A stretch of DNA of 64,000 bases, from positions 3,660,074-3,724,073 of the forward strand of contig JAJEKV010000097.1 in the NCBI GenBank assembly GCA_021234155.1. Reading direction: 5' to 3'. Origin of the DNA: Isoetes taiwanensis. Taxonomy: Eukaryota > Streptophyta > Lycopodiopsida > Isoetales > Isoetaceae. The notes below the pieces were generated by a model. It did not search any database, was not told where the DNA came from, and saw only the letters and a list, made by a program, of their open reading frames with translations. The position numbers were made by a program, and so were the translations under genes. This document shows positions 22,660 through 34,581 of the stretch, piece after piece (position 1 is the stretch's first letter; each line of letters opens with the position of its first letter).

Positions 22660-23310
22660 AAGTCCGTTTCAGCCCGAAATGCATTTGCGTTGGAAAGCCA
22701 TCTCGAGTTCTTTCTATCGGTATGTGATTTGCATATGTTTCACTGATTATTTTACATCAGAAACACATATTTTCGGGCTGCAAATTGGGGCCCCAAAACC
22801 ACTGAAGTCTTCTTTGGTCTTTGCCTACACACTTTTGATCATATCACGGAGATCAAAGGACTCCGTTTTTGCTGAAATTTATTGCGTTGGAAAGTCATCT
22901 CAGATTTCTTCCTATTGGTATGTAATTTGTATATGTTTTCTATAATTTCTCCTCTGCAAAAACTCGAACTTTCTGGCTACTAAATCGAGGGCATAAAAAA
23001 AACCAAAAAGTGTTAGGTGGTATTGTCCACATATTTTCTATCGTATCTATCGGATTTTAACTCCGTTTCAGCTGAAATTTGTCACGTTGGAAAAGCTCCC
23101 TCAGTGATCTTTCTGAAGGTATATGACTTGCATGTGTTTGAATGGTGTTTCCATAGCAAAACACAGATTTACAACCTGCACCACCACTTTGTGGTTCATA
23201 TTACATTTTTGTTCATATCTCTTTCTGTGACTTTCGGTTTTCTCATGAAATTTATATCTTTGGAAAGCTCTCTCAGAGTTCTTTTAAAGATATTTTATGT
23301 TTTACTAATG
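22660..23310. repeat. Degenerate ~200 bp tandem array, about 3-4 units
   Basis: Units starting at about 22662, 22861, 23061 and 23241 each carry (C/G)TCCGTTT..GCTGAAATTT, then CGTTGGAAAG, then a CTCAGA.TTCTTTC-type block and a GGTATRTGATTTGCAT-like block. Spacing is about 199, 200 and 180 bp. The units are well diverged from one another, so the array is old. No coding sense is seen. Confidence 0.7.
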
Positions 23311-25049
23311 TTTAGACAGGATGTCAGAGCAAAAACAACAGATTTTCAGTGCTGGCTTTAGGGTTTCCATTGTTGGATTTTTCAGCGGTATATACTTTTC
23401 TTCATATTTATTGATCTGCCATTTCTTGTTTTGGGAGCAATGCATATCATTGGAATTCTTGTTACGTGATGATTATAAAGACATGTGGTTTTGTACACAT
23501 TAAACCCAAGATCTGAGAGGGAGAAAACAACAAGTTTTGCAACCCGATTTTAAAGGCGGGATTCGAGGAAGGTGTGATACCATCCAATCACCTTGGCTTA
23601 AAGCATTTACATCTTTGAAGCCTTGCGGTGGCGTCTGTAAGGGGGAAAAACCACATTTCGGACAAGCGTCACGTAAGGTGTGAGAGGTTGCACTAGAGGT
23701 TAAGCGATTTATGCACTTGAACACTTTTGAGCCGGTGTCATGCAGCAAGGTGAAAAGAGCTTGCCTGCTTCTTGCACTTGGAAGCACGCACATACGACCG
23801 TGGAAGCTTTCAAAATGGCGTAAAGAGGTTGTGCATCATCAAAGTGCTTGGAGGCTTTTCGGACAAGCGTTTGTAAAAGTGTGGCGAGGAGGATTTGCCT
23901 TAGAGGCTGCGCTTGATTTATGCACTTAAGTCTACAATTAAACTTTTGAAGAGCTAGTCACAATTGAAGCCCTTCAAAAGTAGGATCGGGGACCACAAGA
24001 GTGGCCTCATCTGCAATGAACCCTATCTTTGGACTCACAAACTGCGGCGGAGCATAGCTCCATGCCTAAGATCGGAAGATCGCGGGGCTGAGGGCATTGT
24101 TGCTAAACAAGGCAAAGGCCTCATCACGGGCAGCTCATGAGCAATTACAGCAGTGCATCGTGAATTGACAAAGCAGCAACAATTTCAGCGGGGAGCTAAG
24201 CTCAGGAGCTTGGGAAGGAGAGACCACTATACACTTGCATGGCAGTCCCACTTGGAGTGCGCAAAGGCGTCGGCCGAGGGCCATCTACTCTCACCCCCCA
24301 AGCCGCTCCATGCCACCCCGCCCCAAGCGTAGGCCCGCGGCCTATGCCCGTCGGCAACCAAACAACTCTGTTGTCTTGGGGCGAGGATTGACCCAACAAT
24401 CCGAGCTCAAAAGAGCTGAGGCGGAGATAAGCCAAATGTGGTGATGCATTGGCACAGCCGAAGCGGGGAGGACCTCCCTGCTCGTTAACCCGGCTCAAAT
24501 GTTGATTCTTGCCGAGCGACATTCCCCATGCCCGGTAAACATTATTAAGGCAGCGCCATGGCGTTCAACACCGGAACCGCCTGGTGGTCCCGCGTTCCGC
24601 AATCTGAGATCGCAGAGTAAAAGCCATCTGCGCGCCCGGGGTAAGCTGACTAAAAGGAAGCCCCGCCTGTATGTTGGCCCAGACCTGACCCGGGCCAACA
24701 AAGAAGACGCGCCGAACGCGAGTTAGCCAAAGTTAAAAGCATTCAGCGGGGGAGGGAAGGCTGGCGTAGGGCGATTGGGGGCAAGATGCAAATTTTTCAA
24801 GGCCGCCCGAATCTTTCTGAATCTTGCTAACCCTCCGGCGACCTACGGCGAGCCACTACTTAGCTTTACTTTCTGACTCCATACTGCTCAAGTTGCCTCA
24901 CCTTACATTGCTTTCGCACATCTCGGGTTGCTTAAGTTGCCTCACGCCACATTTGCTCCCACATCTCGGTGCTTCCGCCCACGCCACCCCCTACATTTGT
25001 ATGCTTGAATCCCCCTGCGCCTGCCAACAAATAGGAATTGTGCCTCGCA
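23311..25049. other. Decayed repetitive DNA upstream of LINE ORF2
   Basis: Contains two loosely related blocks (about 23640-23730 and 23850-23930) that share CGGACAAGCGT and GATTTATGCACTT. From about 24200 the composition becomes GC-richer, with short arginine/proline-rich frames on the plus strand (24235-24444, 24499-24726). These may be remains of a LINE ORF1, but no zinc knuckle or known domain is visible. Confidence 0.35.
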
Positions 25050-28000
25050 TGGTCTCCTGGAATTGTCGGGGCTTCCCATAGCGAAGGGGAGATAGTCTCA
25101 ACTTCGGTTACCCCTTGAGACATGGATCTCATCTTCCTCATGGAAACATGGGAGCATCACGGACCCGAGGGATGCAGAGCTTGCGGGGATACCCGGCTAC
25201 TCAATCTTCAATGATTGCCGCGGAAAGCGGGGGCATGGGGGTTGCTGCTACTACCGAACAACCTTAGCGCAGTCAATCTCCTTGTTCCAAACCAGGACAA
25301 AGTACAGCGGTATTTTTGTGGAGTGCGTGTGCAAAAGCTGCGATGCTTGACCCCTCTTTGTGGCGACTGCCGCTTTCCACATCGCAAAGCAACTTCTAAC
25401 ACACCCGCTTTCGGATGTGGATAGGCTGGACCCCCTATGTCAATCTATATGATGACATCTGGCTGGCATAGCGGTTAGGTAGTGTCATACTCCTTGGAGA
25501 CTTTAATGCCTTGAACCGGGGTAGAACAACCCATGAGATTTGATCCCTTGTTGATGATATATTGCGGTTCGTCTGCCGAAGGGAGCTTGTACCGGACATC
25601 AGGATGACAATCAGGTCCGCGGCGCTATAGTCGTCATTGCTTTTGCTCTGCGGTATCTTTGACCTAGTAATGCAATGGGATAGTACGGTGGCCTTCCACC
25701 ACTTAAAGAGCACTTGTAGAAGGGGAAAACCGGGGGCAGATCTAGTGTGGTGGACTATGTGTTGGTGCACGAGCCGCGATATGCATGTCATCAAAAGCAC
25801 TTTTCAGGTGGGAACAACTAATCGGGGATGAAGAGATCAACTTCGGACCACTTACCACTTTACTTGAAGTTGGCTTGGCGGGTTGTTGCAAACCCGGGTG
25901 CAACAACTCCTCACATGCCTCAGTTGCGATTGGATTATGAACATGCGGGGGCTTATGCCCGGATGCTTATAGATGACACAGCGAAATTTTGCAATATCCT
26001 ACACTAGAGCAATAGGCCCGAGGGCGGTACGGTGATGTGCTTAGGGCTAGCTTTGGAGAGGTGCTGGGATAAGCCGCCCGCGACAGGACCTCCAAGATCA
26101 CAACCTTCCCGTAATCAATGGTTTGATCTCGAGTGCAAGGAACACAAAAGCTGGCTCCACCAAGTCCACAGACCACAACGCTGCATACATGCGGTCGGAC
26201 AATACGCATCTTCCTTAAAGCTAAAGAAAGCCGGGTACATTGCGGCACATCAAAGGGAAATGTTTTACCTCACAGAGCGTCACCCCAAGGACCTTGGCGA
26301 AGGGTTCTTAGAAAGCGGTACAACCCGCGGGGAATATCACTCCCGGCGGTGGAGGCAATACTTTATGACTACGACCCTCGGGGTGCACATGCGGCATTAC
26401 CCTTGCAAGAAGGCCCGGTGTTGGAAATCGCAATTCGGACGTGGAACAAGGCTTACAACGTCTTGCCAATGGGAAAGCCTCGAACTTGGATGGTATCTTT
26501 GCGAAATTGCTTAAGTGGGCGGGGCCGTCCATAATACAGTCTTGTATATTGTTCAACAAGGCATTACGGAAGGCTTCATTGCTTGTGGACCAATAGCGAG
26601 TTGTTCCCATCTATAAGGCGGTGACCCTGGCCAGCCAATTACGAACAATCATGGTCGCCGGTGTTTGCAAAGCTGCTGGCTTTGATTCTCGGCGGCGGTT
26701 GGCGAAGGTGGGACGAGCGGCGAAGAGTCGCGGGCTCTCACGCAGGCGATTCGGACCGACACTCAACCATTGACCACGGTTTCCGTTCTGCGAACTCACG
26801 ATTGAAGGCGGCCAGGAACCCGCCCGTCGGGATCTATATTGTTGCTTTTGTGGATTTTCGCGAAGCGTTTGACAACGTGCCTCGGGAAAAACTATGGGCA
26901 AAGGCGCAACAGTAGGGGTTCTTTGTAGATTTCGCGAGAATCGATTATTGTACAGAGCTATATGAAGATGCTCGGGTTAGGTTCGCGGCGAACAAACCCA
27001 ACCATTTGATAGTAGTATCGGGGTTGGTCGGGGGATGCCCTCTCTCCCCAACATTGTTTGGGCTTTACATTGATCAATTGGGGCGGCTTGCGATAATGGG
27101 GAAGCGATGGAGCTCACCTTCTCTATCGGATCATCGGGGCCGTTAATATATCTCGATGATGTGGACCTCTAGCTTACATACCAGCGGACAATGCAGCGAC
27201 ATCTTCGATGCCACGGACACGTACGCCCAGCGGCGATATCGCGTCAACGCGACCAAGACTAAGGTGGTTTTCATATCATCTTCGTCGGCGGGTTCCCTCG
27301 CCGATTACCAAGGCGCGAATGTGGAAGTTGCATCCACATACAAGTATTTGGGGTGGAGTTTCCTTCTACTATGCCTTTGGGACACATCCATGCAGCTCAG
27401 TGATGGCGGTTGGAAGGCACTATATGCAATGCAAAACAATAGTCATAGTAGGCGGAGTTGTATGATTGGGCCCATCGATCCACACTGTTCAAGGTCTTAG
27501 TAGAAACTGTCCTTTTATACGGGGTGGAAGTATGGGGCCCGGTAGTATCACTTGCTACTTGGAATGACTTGGAGCAGGTCGAGAAAACCTTCTTAGTACG
27601 AGCACTAGGGGGTGAAGTCCACAGTCCCATATCAAATTCTCTTTGAGGAGGCGAGTTCTTGCCTCTTGGGAGGGCGGTCCTTGATCGCCACATTGTCTAT
27701 TTTTGAAGGTGGTCAATATGGGCGATGCCCATCTCCTAAACTAAAAAGCTTATATCATGGCAATGGGGCCCACAGGCCTCAAGGCACAAGGAGGGAAAAG
27801 GGAAGCTCAATGGTTGGCTAGATGGAATGTGCGGGGAGAACGAGTGCATACATATGCAAGCAGGGGATCGTCATACCTTGAGGCAATATCTTGGCGCTTG
27901 CTTTCTGGCAAGCTTTGGGATGCCAATGCCCTTGAACATGTCAAGGCGACACACTATCGGTAGCGCCACATAAATCCCACATTGGAGCGAGGCCAATGCT

Positions 28001-28440
28001 ACTACTGCGTACCCACTTGCCCATGAAAGCGCGGACTCAATGCCTCCATTTAGCGGGGGGCACATCATCTTCAGTTGAGGCGGGCTTGGTGAGCCGCGCC
28101 GGACAGGGCCGGGCCTGTCCAATCTTTGCCAAATGGGAGTCATTGAGGATGAATCTCATACCCTTCAAAGTTGCCCGACATATGATCAAATTCGGACGCT
28201 ATCTTTGAGTTGGTCGGGGCACTGCCAGCCATTACATGTGACATTGAGCCTGACGGCATCGTCACGGGTCTTGGGATTATACAGGAGGAGGTTATGGACA
28301 TGCGAGATCAGCTATGTCCTCCGGGCACAACTTGACATGTGTATATACATTGATGTATACTTATGCGGTTTGGTGACATTCTTATTCGCCCGCAGTTTTC
28401 CCTCGAAAACCCTTGAGGGGGGTTTTAACTTGGGACGGTA
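25050..28440 (+). pseudogene. LINE ORF2: AP-like endonuclease and reverse transcriptase
   Basis: The frame opens near MVSWNCRGFP (25050-25079), the N-terminus of the apurinic-like endonuclease of LINEs. LDLIFLMETWEHHG, ILLGDFNAL (about 25488) and SDHLPLYLKLAW (about 25840) complete the endonuclease. The RT shows NYRTIMVAGV (about 26637), YIVAFVDFREAFDNVPREKL (26838-26897), GCPLSPTLFGLYIDQLGRL (about 27036) and YLDDVDL (about 27150), where the family has YADD. A thumb-like segment with KTKVVFISSS and YKYLGW follows, then YDWAHRSTLFKVLVETVLLY (27460) and a DESHTLQSCPTYDQIR tail (about 28146). Stops and frameshifts throughout make it dead. The clade is unsure; the RT resembles non-L1 types with 'FVDF.KAFD.VPR'. 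Confidence 0.85.
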
Positions 28441-28535
28441 ATAAAGTTTTCTTTAGCTCATAATGGAGTCCCATAGGCGATTGACCTCGATTGGACGATA
28501 AAAATCATTCTCATTCTCATTCTCATTCTCTATTC
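28441..28535 (+). repeat. LINE 3' end with simple-repeat tail
   Basis: After the ORF2 remnant comes a short 3' UTR with AATAAAG, followed by four ATTCTC repeats (about 28508-28533). Several non-L1 LINE clades end in such short tandem repeats instead of poly(A). A matching target duplication was not found. Confidence 0.5.
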
Positions 28536-29480
28536 TAATGTGAAAAATCAATATATAGAGTTCATTGATATGGAAAATCAAATCCGATTAAGTTTGCCAA
28601 GCTTAGCCCTCTCGAAATTCCAATGAAGTCTTTAGATATTTTAATCAAACCAATCTTTTATATTACACTTAAATACTAACTTCATATTAGTGACGGGAAA
28701 AGAACACTAGAAGGTCTTCAACTCCCAAAACTCACGTATTGTTGAAATGTATTTAGCAAATTATAACGAATTGTTACCTATATTTCTACATCCTTTTAAT
28801 TTTTAACTTGTTTCTAATGCTATCATTGTTGTGAATATATGAATTGGATCTGAAAATTCTGGTGGATTTTGGAGGACATGCTAAAATAACAATCAATGAA
28901 GTAATTAACTCACTTGGCACTTGGTAGTGTGACAAAACAATATAGTTCTGCATAAAGTAGTGATGAGAAACACTTGGATATGACATTGAAAGAAAAGTAT
29001 TACATGGACAAGCAAAAGGAGAAAAACTAAGCACCAATTTCATTTTGCTATGCATTGAATTGGTTAGAATCATATAGCATTCAATGCTTGCTTAGGTGTC
29101 TCCATTCTTCTTTGTTCTTTTCCTTTTACTCTTTGTATTCTTTTTCATCATTACGCTGGAATCAACAATATCTTGAGCAAATTGCAGTATTTTGTAGTAA
29201 GTACGTCAGTGAAGCATCTAAATGACTGTAAACACTATATTCACGATCATGCTCCAACAATATATATCTGCAACCTCCAAGGAACTTATAGCACGTTCGT
29301 GTTACACCAATTCATTCCTATCAAACTTCTAATCCCAGGTATCCTTATATGCCATCTCGGCAACATGTTTCACTCTTCTGCATATGTGAATATAAAATCC
29401 ACCTTCTTCTTGTTATAAGTTCAATCTTTTTTTTTTTTTTTTTTGGGAGGGCATTGGTTATTTAGCTTTTTGAGCATAGG
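28536..29480. other. Intergenic, AT-rich, no gene seen
   Basis: No recognisable coding sequence. A 19-20 base T run lies near 29427-29444. Confidence 0.5.
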
Positions 29481-29483
29481 TAT

Positions 29484-29506
29484 GTAACGCCGCATCTTGG
29501 CGTTAC
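29484..29506. other. Small perfect hairpin
   Basis: GTAACGCC, a 7 base loop, then GGCGTTAC. No U-tract typical of a terminator follows. Function unknown. Confidence 0.5.
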
Positions 29507-29531
29507 TTCCATCTTCTTGGTCCCCCTGCAG

Positions 29532-29874
29532 GATCCAAATTCTCCCTGCGATATTGAGTTGCCGAAGTTAATCTACGAGTTTGAACTCGAGCGCCAGCAT
29601 TTATTTGCTGAACTCGATGGTCTGCTCCTCTATAAAATATTTTTATATTGCTTTTCGATTTTCCTCAGGTAATTTTTCTTTGCAATTCTCATTAGCTCAT
29701 TTTGGCGCCTCAGCTCATATGATTCTCATTTTGGCGTCTCAACTAGGTCGGATCTTGAAAATCTCAGCAGACACCATCGTCAAGAAGTTTTATATTGTTT
29801 TATATCTTCTCTTTTTTCTTAGCTGACTCTTAAAATGTAGACTCTGGAGTTCTTCTTGGAGCTGGTCTTGGAAG
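29532..29874 (+). other. Possible two small exons of an unidentified host gene
   Basis: A stretch from 29532 reads DPNSPCDIELPKLIYEFELE and further, after a good acceptor (CCCCCTGCAG). It could join a second piece at 29841-29874 (after AAATGTAG, before GTAACA) reading SGVLLGAGLG. The donor at 29620 (GTCTGC) is weak and I recognise no family. Kept only because the codons are unusually protein-like for this region. Confidence 0.2.
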
Positions 29875-29940
29875 GTAACATTTGAAGCTTTGTATCGGTT
29901 CAAAATCAGTGTTTTTGTCATTCTTATTTGGATAATGTTT

Positions 29941-29957
29941 TGGCAGAAGTTGGAGTT
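29941..29957. repeat. 17 bp target-site duplication, left copy
   Basis: TGGCAGAAGTTGGAGTT, identical to 32307-32323, directly before the T run that marks the poly(A) tail of the inverted LINE insertion. Confidence 0.9.
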
Positions 29958-30243
29958 TTTTTTTTTTTTTTTTTTTTTTGAAGGACGTCAGACTTTATTA
30001 ATAACACTCCAACATAATACATAATACAATGTAGAGACAGGAATAAAAAACTCAGCGGACAATCAGATCCAACTGAGCAGGGCCACCGTCTAAGCATGAC
30101 AATATAATGGAGTTCACACTATTTTCATCTCCTAGAAAGAGAAGAATAATATATAATCATATTTTTAGAAAAGTTCCTTTAACCAGGTCGAACTTCCACA
30201 TCCATAGAATCATTAACAGCAACTTGATCTACCCCCTGGTGTC

Positions 30244-32095
30244 TCAATGCCATTGAATCAGGGGACATCCACTTTGTAACAATCGTGAGTAGATATTGGA
30301 GCTCTGAAGAGTGAACCCGCCAGTTGAGGAGCCGAGAGCTATTTTTTGCGGCGTGCAAGTTTCTTCAGTGGAGTGGACCATCCTTCTTCCAATAATTCTT
30401 GCTCTGGCGATGTCCACGAAGAGCGAGTGTTGTTCCTCATTAAGAGGGTCTCTTGATAGATTGAGATGGAGATGCAATAGAAGAAGGCGATAGTGCGAAA
30501 TATAGCTAAAGAAGGAGGCACGGTGGGCTGGTATCTTGGCCAGATTAACTAGTGCGAGGCAGATGAGAAAGAAGATGATATAACCACGACATTCAAGTGA
30601 AGTGGATGCTATATGACATGGGATAGGAGGCGATTGAGGGAGGTAGAGACAAAAAATATGCACGGACACGTAAGTAGCGAAAGCTTCAACATTAGGAAAC
30701 ATCTTGGCAAGCTCGAGTCCATTAAGGGGCGTGGTTTGTTTTTGAAAAAAAGTGGGCCACTTTTGACCACTAGTGACTGAGGAATAGAGACACAAGTAGG
30801 AAGAGATAACACAAATTCGAGAACCATTAACAATAGAATGGACAAGATGCATACCCAATCCATTGGCAATGGCAATCATAAAATCAGACACTTGCAGTTC
30901 TAGTGGAAAATCCTCTAAGGCAAGCCAACAAGGCATGCGCAATGCACCAGACTTACTTGGCAAAAATCCAAGAGAATAAACCTGATATAGAAGATAATGT
31001 CCCCAAAGAGGATCGACACCACTAGTATTGAGGAATAGAGACACAAGTAGGAAGAGATAACACAAATTCGAGAACCATTAACAATAGAATGGGCAAGATG
31101 CATACCCAATCCATTGGCAATAGCAATCATAAAATCAGACACTTGCAGTTCTAGTGGAAAATCCTCTAAGGCAAGCCAACAAGGCATGCGCAATGCACCA
31201 GACTTACTTGGCAAAAATCCAAGAGAATAAACCTGATATAGAAGATAATGTCCCCACAAAGGATCAACACCATGCTCCACAAGCCTGTCAACTGCAAGAG
31301 AAGAGTCAAACATAACCAGGAAGAAATTATTATCTTTATCCAAAACCTTTAGAGACGCATAATGAGGGAGACCCAGTCTCTGAAGGTGATGTTTTAACCA
31401 GAATCCAACTCTCTTGAGATCCCAAAACTGTCCAGTGAAATGGCAAACAACTGCATGAGACACAAGGTTCTAAACACACTGCAAATGAGCATTATGATCA
31501 ATTTCGCCAACCGGTAGACCAGCCTGTGTAAAAGCATTTGAACACTGCTGTGCCTCATAGAATACACCCTCAGGAGGCAATTGAACATCCATACAGTCAT
31601 CTTGTGCTTGTAACTCATTTAGATATGAGCTCAATTCTTTCTTATTATTCTGTAACATAATATTCAATGCGTGAGAAACGGCAGTGCACCGCGGATGTCA
31701 AATCCGCGTTTGATCCAATCACTAAATCGTGTAGAAGGTGCTCTAGCCACAGCATCGGAAGAACCCCACGGAGCAGAAGGAGCAGATACACACCCAGCAA
31801 AAGTAGACACAAGGGGAGGCCGTAAGCACCAAGTAGAAGTATTTACACGTGGGTCTCTACTTGAGAAGTAGACAAAGGTCTGCGATTTAGATAGAGGGGA
31901 AAGTGTTGCAAGCCCTGTACTCATATTAACAAGAGAAGGGTCAAAAGCAAGAGGATTGAGGCGAGAATTATCAGGTAAATTAGGAGGGGCAAAGAAGAAT
32001 TCATATCATGCGCAAAAGAAGAAGCAGAAGCACCACTTACCACTTTCTTGGCTGACGAACGTGTTCCGGAAGCTGGCAAACTAGGGTTTGCCATG
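30244..32095 (-). pseudogene. LINE ORF1-like gene with DUF4283-type domain
   Basis: Starts at 32095 with MANPSLPASGTRSSAKKVVS and is broken by frameshifts until 31463. From there a clean frame reads HFTGQFWDLKRVGFWLKHHL, FFLVMFDSSLAVDRLVEHG, VDPLWGHYLL, KSGALRMPCWLALEDFPLEL and LAHSIVNGSRICVIS. This is the DUF4283-type N-terminal domain of plant LINE ORF1 (gag-like) proteins, which bind RNA. The segment from VDPLWG to YLCLYSS occurs twice because of a 251 bp tandem duplication. The part after it decays. No CCHC knuckle is left. Confidence 0.75.
30768..31278. repeat. 251 bp near-identical tandem duplication
   Basis: 30778-31028 and 31029-31279 are nearly identical; I see only a few differences, for example GGACAAG/GGGCAAG and AATGGC/AATAGC. 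CCACTAGT occurs at the start of each unit (30768 and 31018), so replication slippage or unequal exchange at this microhomology is likely. It duplicates part of the ORF1 domain. Confidence 0.9.
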
Positions 32096-32306
32096 GTAGC
32101 CGAAATCTGTAAACTCCAATTCCGGCCCAGATAGACACAACAAAACTGTATGAATCATAAACCAATGGAAAGCTCACATCTTTAGCTTTCCAACGCACTA
32201 AAGAACACCCGAATCTGACACTCGAGCCATAAGTTATGAAGAAAACTGCGTCGAGACCCTACATGGCGGCCATCACAGCGCCACTTTTTGTGGGTGGTGT
32301 TGTTTC

Positions 32307-32323
32307 TGGCAGAAGTTGGAGTT
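32307..32323. repeat. 17 bp target-site duplication, right copy
   Basis: TGGCAGAAGTTGGAGTT, identical to 29941-29957. Confidence 0.9.
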
Positions 32324-33949
32324 GTTGCCGTTGCCATAGCTTGGCATCCAGTGTGACATCGTTTTTGCAAGGTATATTTTGCGATGGCTTTTAATAACTT
32401 GAACACTATATTGTATAAATTCTTCAAAGATGTAGTGTAACATAAGGGGAATGGTACAAGTGGTTGAGAACAAATAAGTACTCAAAGACGTAACTGATTA
32501 TGCCTTTAGATTTCGTCGGTAGTGTTGCAAAAACTTCAAGAGATGTTCTAACCACTTGAGTCTCATAAACTTGAGAATACGGTTTATAATTGAATTCGAG
32601 ACACATGATTAATCAAGGCATATGATTTGAGTTATGTCAAAGATTAATCTACCCCAAATGTTTGCTAAGTGTTCACATGTTGTCTTGGGGCTCTCTTAAA
32701 CAAGGACTTAATTTTTTTTTATTCTTTGCATTTTTTTTTTTGTTTTTATTTTTTTCTTAGAGTCCATTCTTTTTTTGCATATAAGTTTGTAAAAGCGAAA
32801 GAAACCGATATTTCACACATTGTGGACATGATTTGAGAATCATTAGGATGTCTTCATTGCTTCATGTTTAGTTATTGTGACCCTTACTCTTCTTTGTCCG
32901 GGGTCCAACTTTAACCACTTCCATAATGGACTTTGTCTTTGAAGAGTGCGCGAGCAACATTTGCAAGCTGGAGTAAATGGCATCCAATATCTATTTGTCC
33001 GCGATTCGAATGTTAAAAAGCTCCAAAACCTTTGTAATCTTTAAGGCATGTGCATCATGATCATTATTTTGCCAAGCAATAGACCTCCTGGCGATGCCAC
33101 GAGTACAAATTTTATTATGGTATAATAATGCAACATAATGTCACGGCTTCGACTTCCATTTGAAAGGGAGTCAATGACAAGCTGCCAGTCTTGCTCCACT
33201 TCATCATGATTAAGTTTCATTTGTGCTCATCAATTATGCACGTCATAAAAACTTGACCCTACGGCGTCCTTCAAAAAAAAAAAAAAACTTCTACCAAGCA
33301 TGCCATGAATGTTGACCTTATCCAAAGCGATCGTGTCAATGCGACCAATTATATTACATAATTATTATGCATACAAATTGTGTTCCATTTAGTAGTTGAT
33401 TCACATGTTCAAGCATCATAGGCAAGCTATGGATGTTGATGTCATGCAAACTGTTCCACAGACTGTTACCCACAAGTGATAGCAGCATCAACATAATAAA
33501 TGATAAGCAATGTGTTGTGCTAACATCCCCACGAGGATATATCCGCGTTATGAGCTATGATGGAAATGTGTGTTTCTTCACATAACTATATCTTTTTTTG
33601 GTGGCAAATTGTTACATGTTCTAAACTATGGCTTGCAGCTTGTGCAAATTTGCGTAAAGCAGGACTGGTCAAAAGTAGCTATTTGGTGGTGCTGAAGAAT
33701 TCTATGAAATTGTAGACTGTGCTAAGAAGTACTCATATAATTCTCTTGATTAGTAATATAGTAAAGAAAGCAACAGTTATTTAGGAAGCTTAGGACAAAT
33801 TAGAGTTGGACTATAGTGTGTTGCATGAAATTCTTAGTTGAGCATGTGACCAAGATAAGCAAGTGTTTCTACAGGAGTTCTAAAAATAATAAATCTGTTA
33901 TTTCACGTTTTGTGTAAAAAATGATTCAGTCTACGGCTTCTGCAATGTT
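32324..33949. other. Intergenic, AT-rich, no gene seen
   Basis: Homopolymer-rich (T runs near 32709-32756, A run near 33276-33288). No coding family recognised on either strand. Confidence 0.5.
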
Positions 33950-33979
33950 GGAAGAGATCTGAATGCTAAGATCTCTTCC
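33950..33979. other. Perfect 11 bp hairpin
   Basis: GGAAGAGATCT, an 8 base loop, then AGATCTCTTCC. It lies about 160 bp before the larger inverted repeat at 34138. Confidence 0.6.
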
Positions 33980-34137
33980 ATCCAAACTCAATATTGCTTA
34001 CTGGAGACCTACAACAAATGAAAGGTAACTCAGAGAATAAAGGCTTAAAGCTCTTGCCGGGCCACTTAAAAACAAACGTGGAGAGGGCTGATGAGTACAA
34101 GAGTTTGTATTGTTTATTGTCTTTGGGTTCTCGCATG

Positions 34138-34581
34138 ACCAACACATAACTACCATTGACATTAATAAATATAACCATTGGATCCAACACATTTAAATTA
34201 AAATCCCCCTTAAACCCCCTTTGGTTTGGGTGCATATTCACCGCGGGTGACTCAGGACATCGAGAGTCGTCGGATTGGCATATTAAGCCCCATATTCCTT
34301 AATCTAGACCGTACGTAAAGTTCCTCATTTGTGGGGTATGCAAGTACAACATTTGCTATACTGTATAACAAGATTCGCAAAATACTATAAGATTTCAACC
34401 GGAATACTATATGGTGTTGATTTCGTACGTGCAAAATACAATTATGAGGGCTCTCGCTGCCCTACGTCACCCCCCGTGTGAATATGCACCCAAACCAAAG
34501 GGGGTTTAAGGGGGATTTTAATTTAAATGTGTTGGATCCAATGGTTATATTTATTAATGTCAATGGTAGTTATGTGTTGGT
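34138..34581. repeat. Inverted repeat with ~115 bp arms (foldback/MITE-like)
   Basis: The left arm (34138-34251) and right arm (34466-34581) are reverse complements. They are identical over about the outer 104 bases and slightly diverged at the inner end (CACCGCGGGTGAC against CACACGGGGGGTGAC). The loop is about 214 bp. Such perfect arms mean the structure is recent or kept alike by gene conversion. No target duplication is visible, so it may be a foldback element or a local inverted duplication. Transcripts would form a long hairpin and could feed small-RNA production. Confidence 0.85.

Larger units (their letters stand above)
29958..32306 (-). mobile_element. LINE-derived insertion carrying ORF1 only
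   Basis: Bounded by perfect 17 bp duplications. On the minus strand it begins at 32306, carries an ORF1-like gene from 32095 and ends in AATAAAGTCTGACGTCC plus a run of about 22 A (29958-29979 as T). That is the structure left by target-primed reverse transcription. No endonuclease or RT is present, although the 5' start of ORF1 is kept. So ORF2 was lost internally, or the element belongs to an ORF1-only, non-autonomous lineage. It must have used the machinery of another LINE. Confidence 0.85.

Noticed and set aside
22660-23310. CRISPR-like array
   Set aside because: Spacing of ~200 bp with diverged units in a plant genome; no short conserved repeats with unique spacers.
34138-34581. Reading the two arms as a pair of LTRs
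   Set aside because: The arms are inverted, not direct, and the 214 bp between them has no primer site or polypurine tract.
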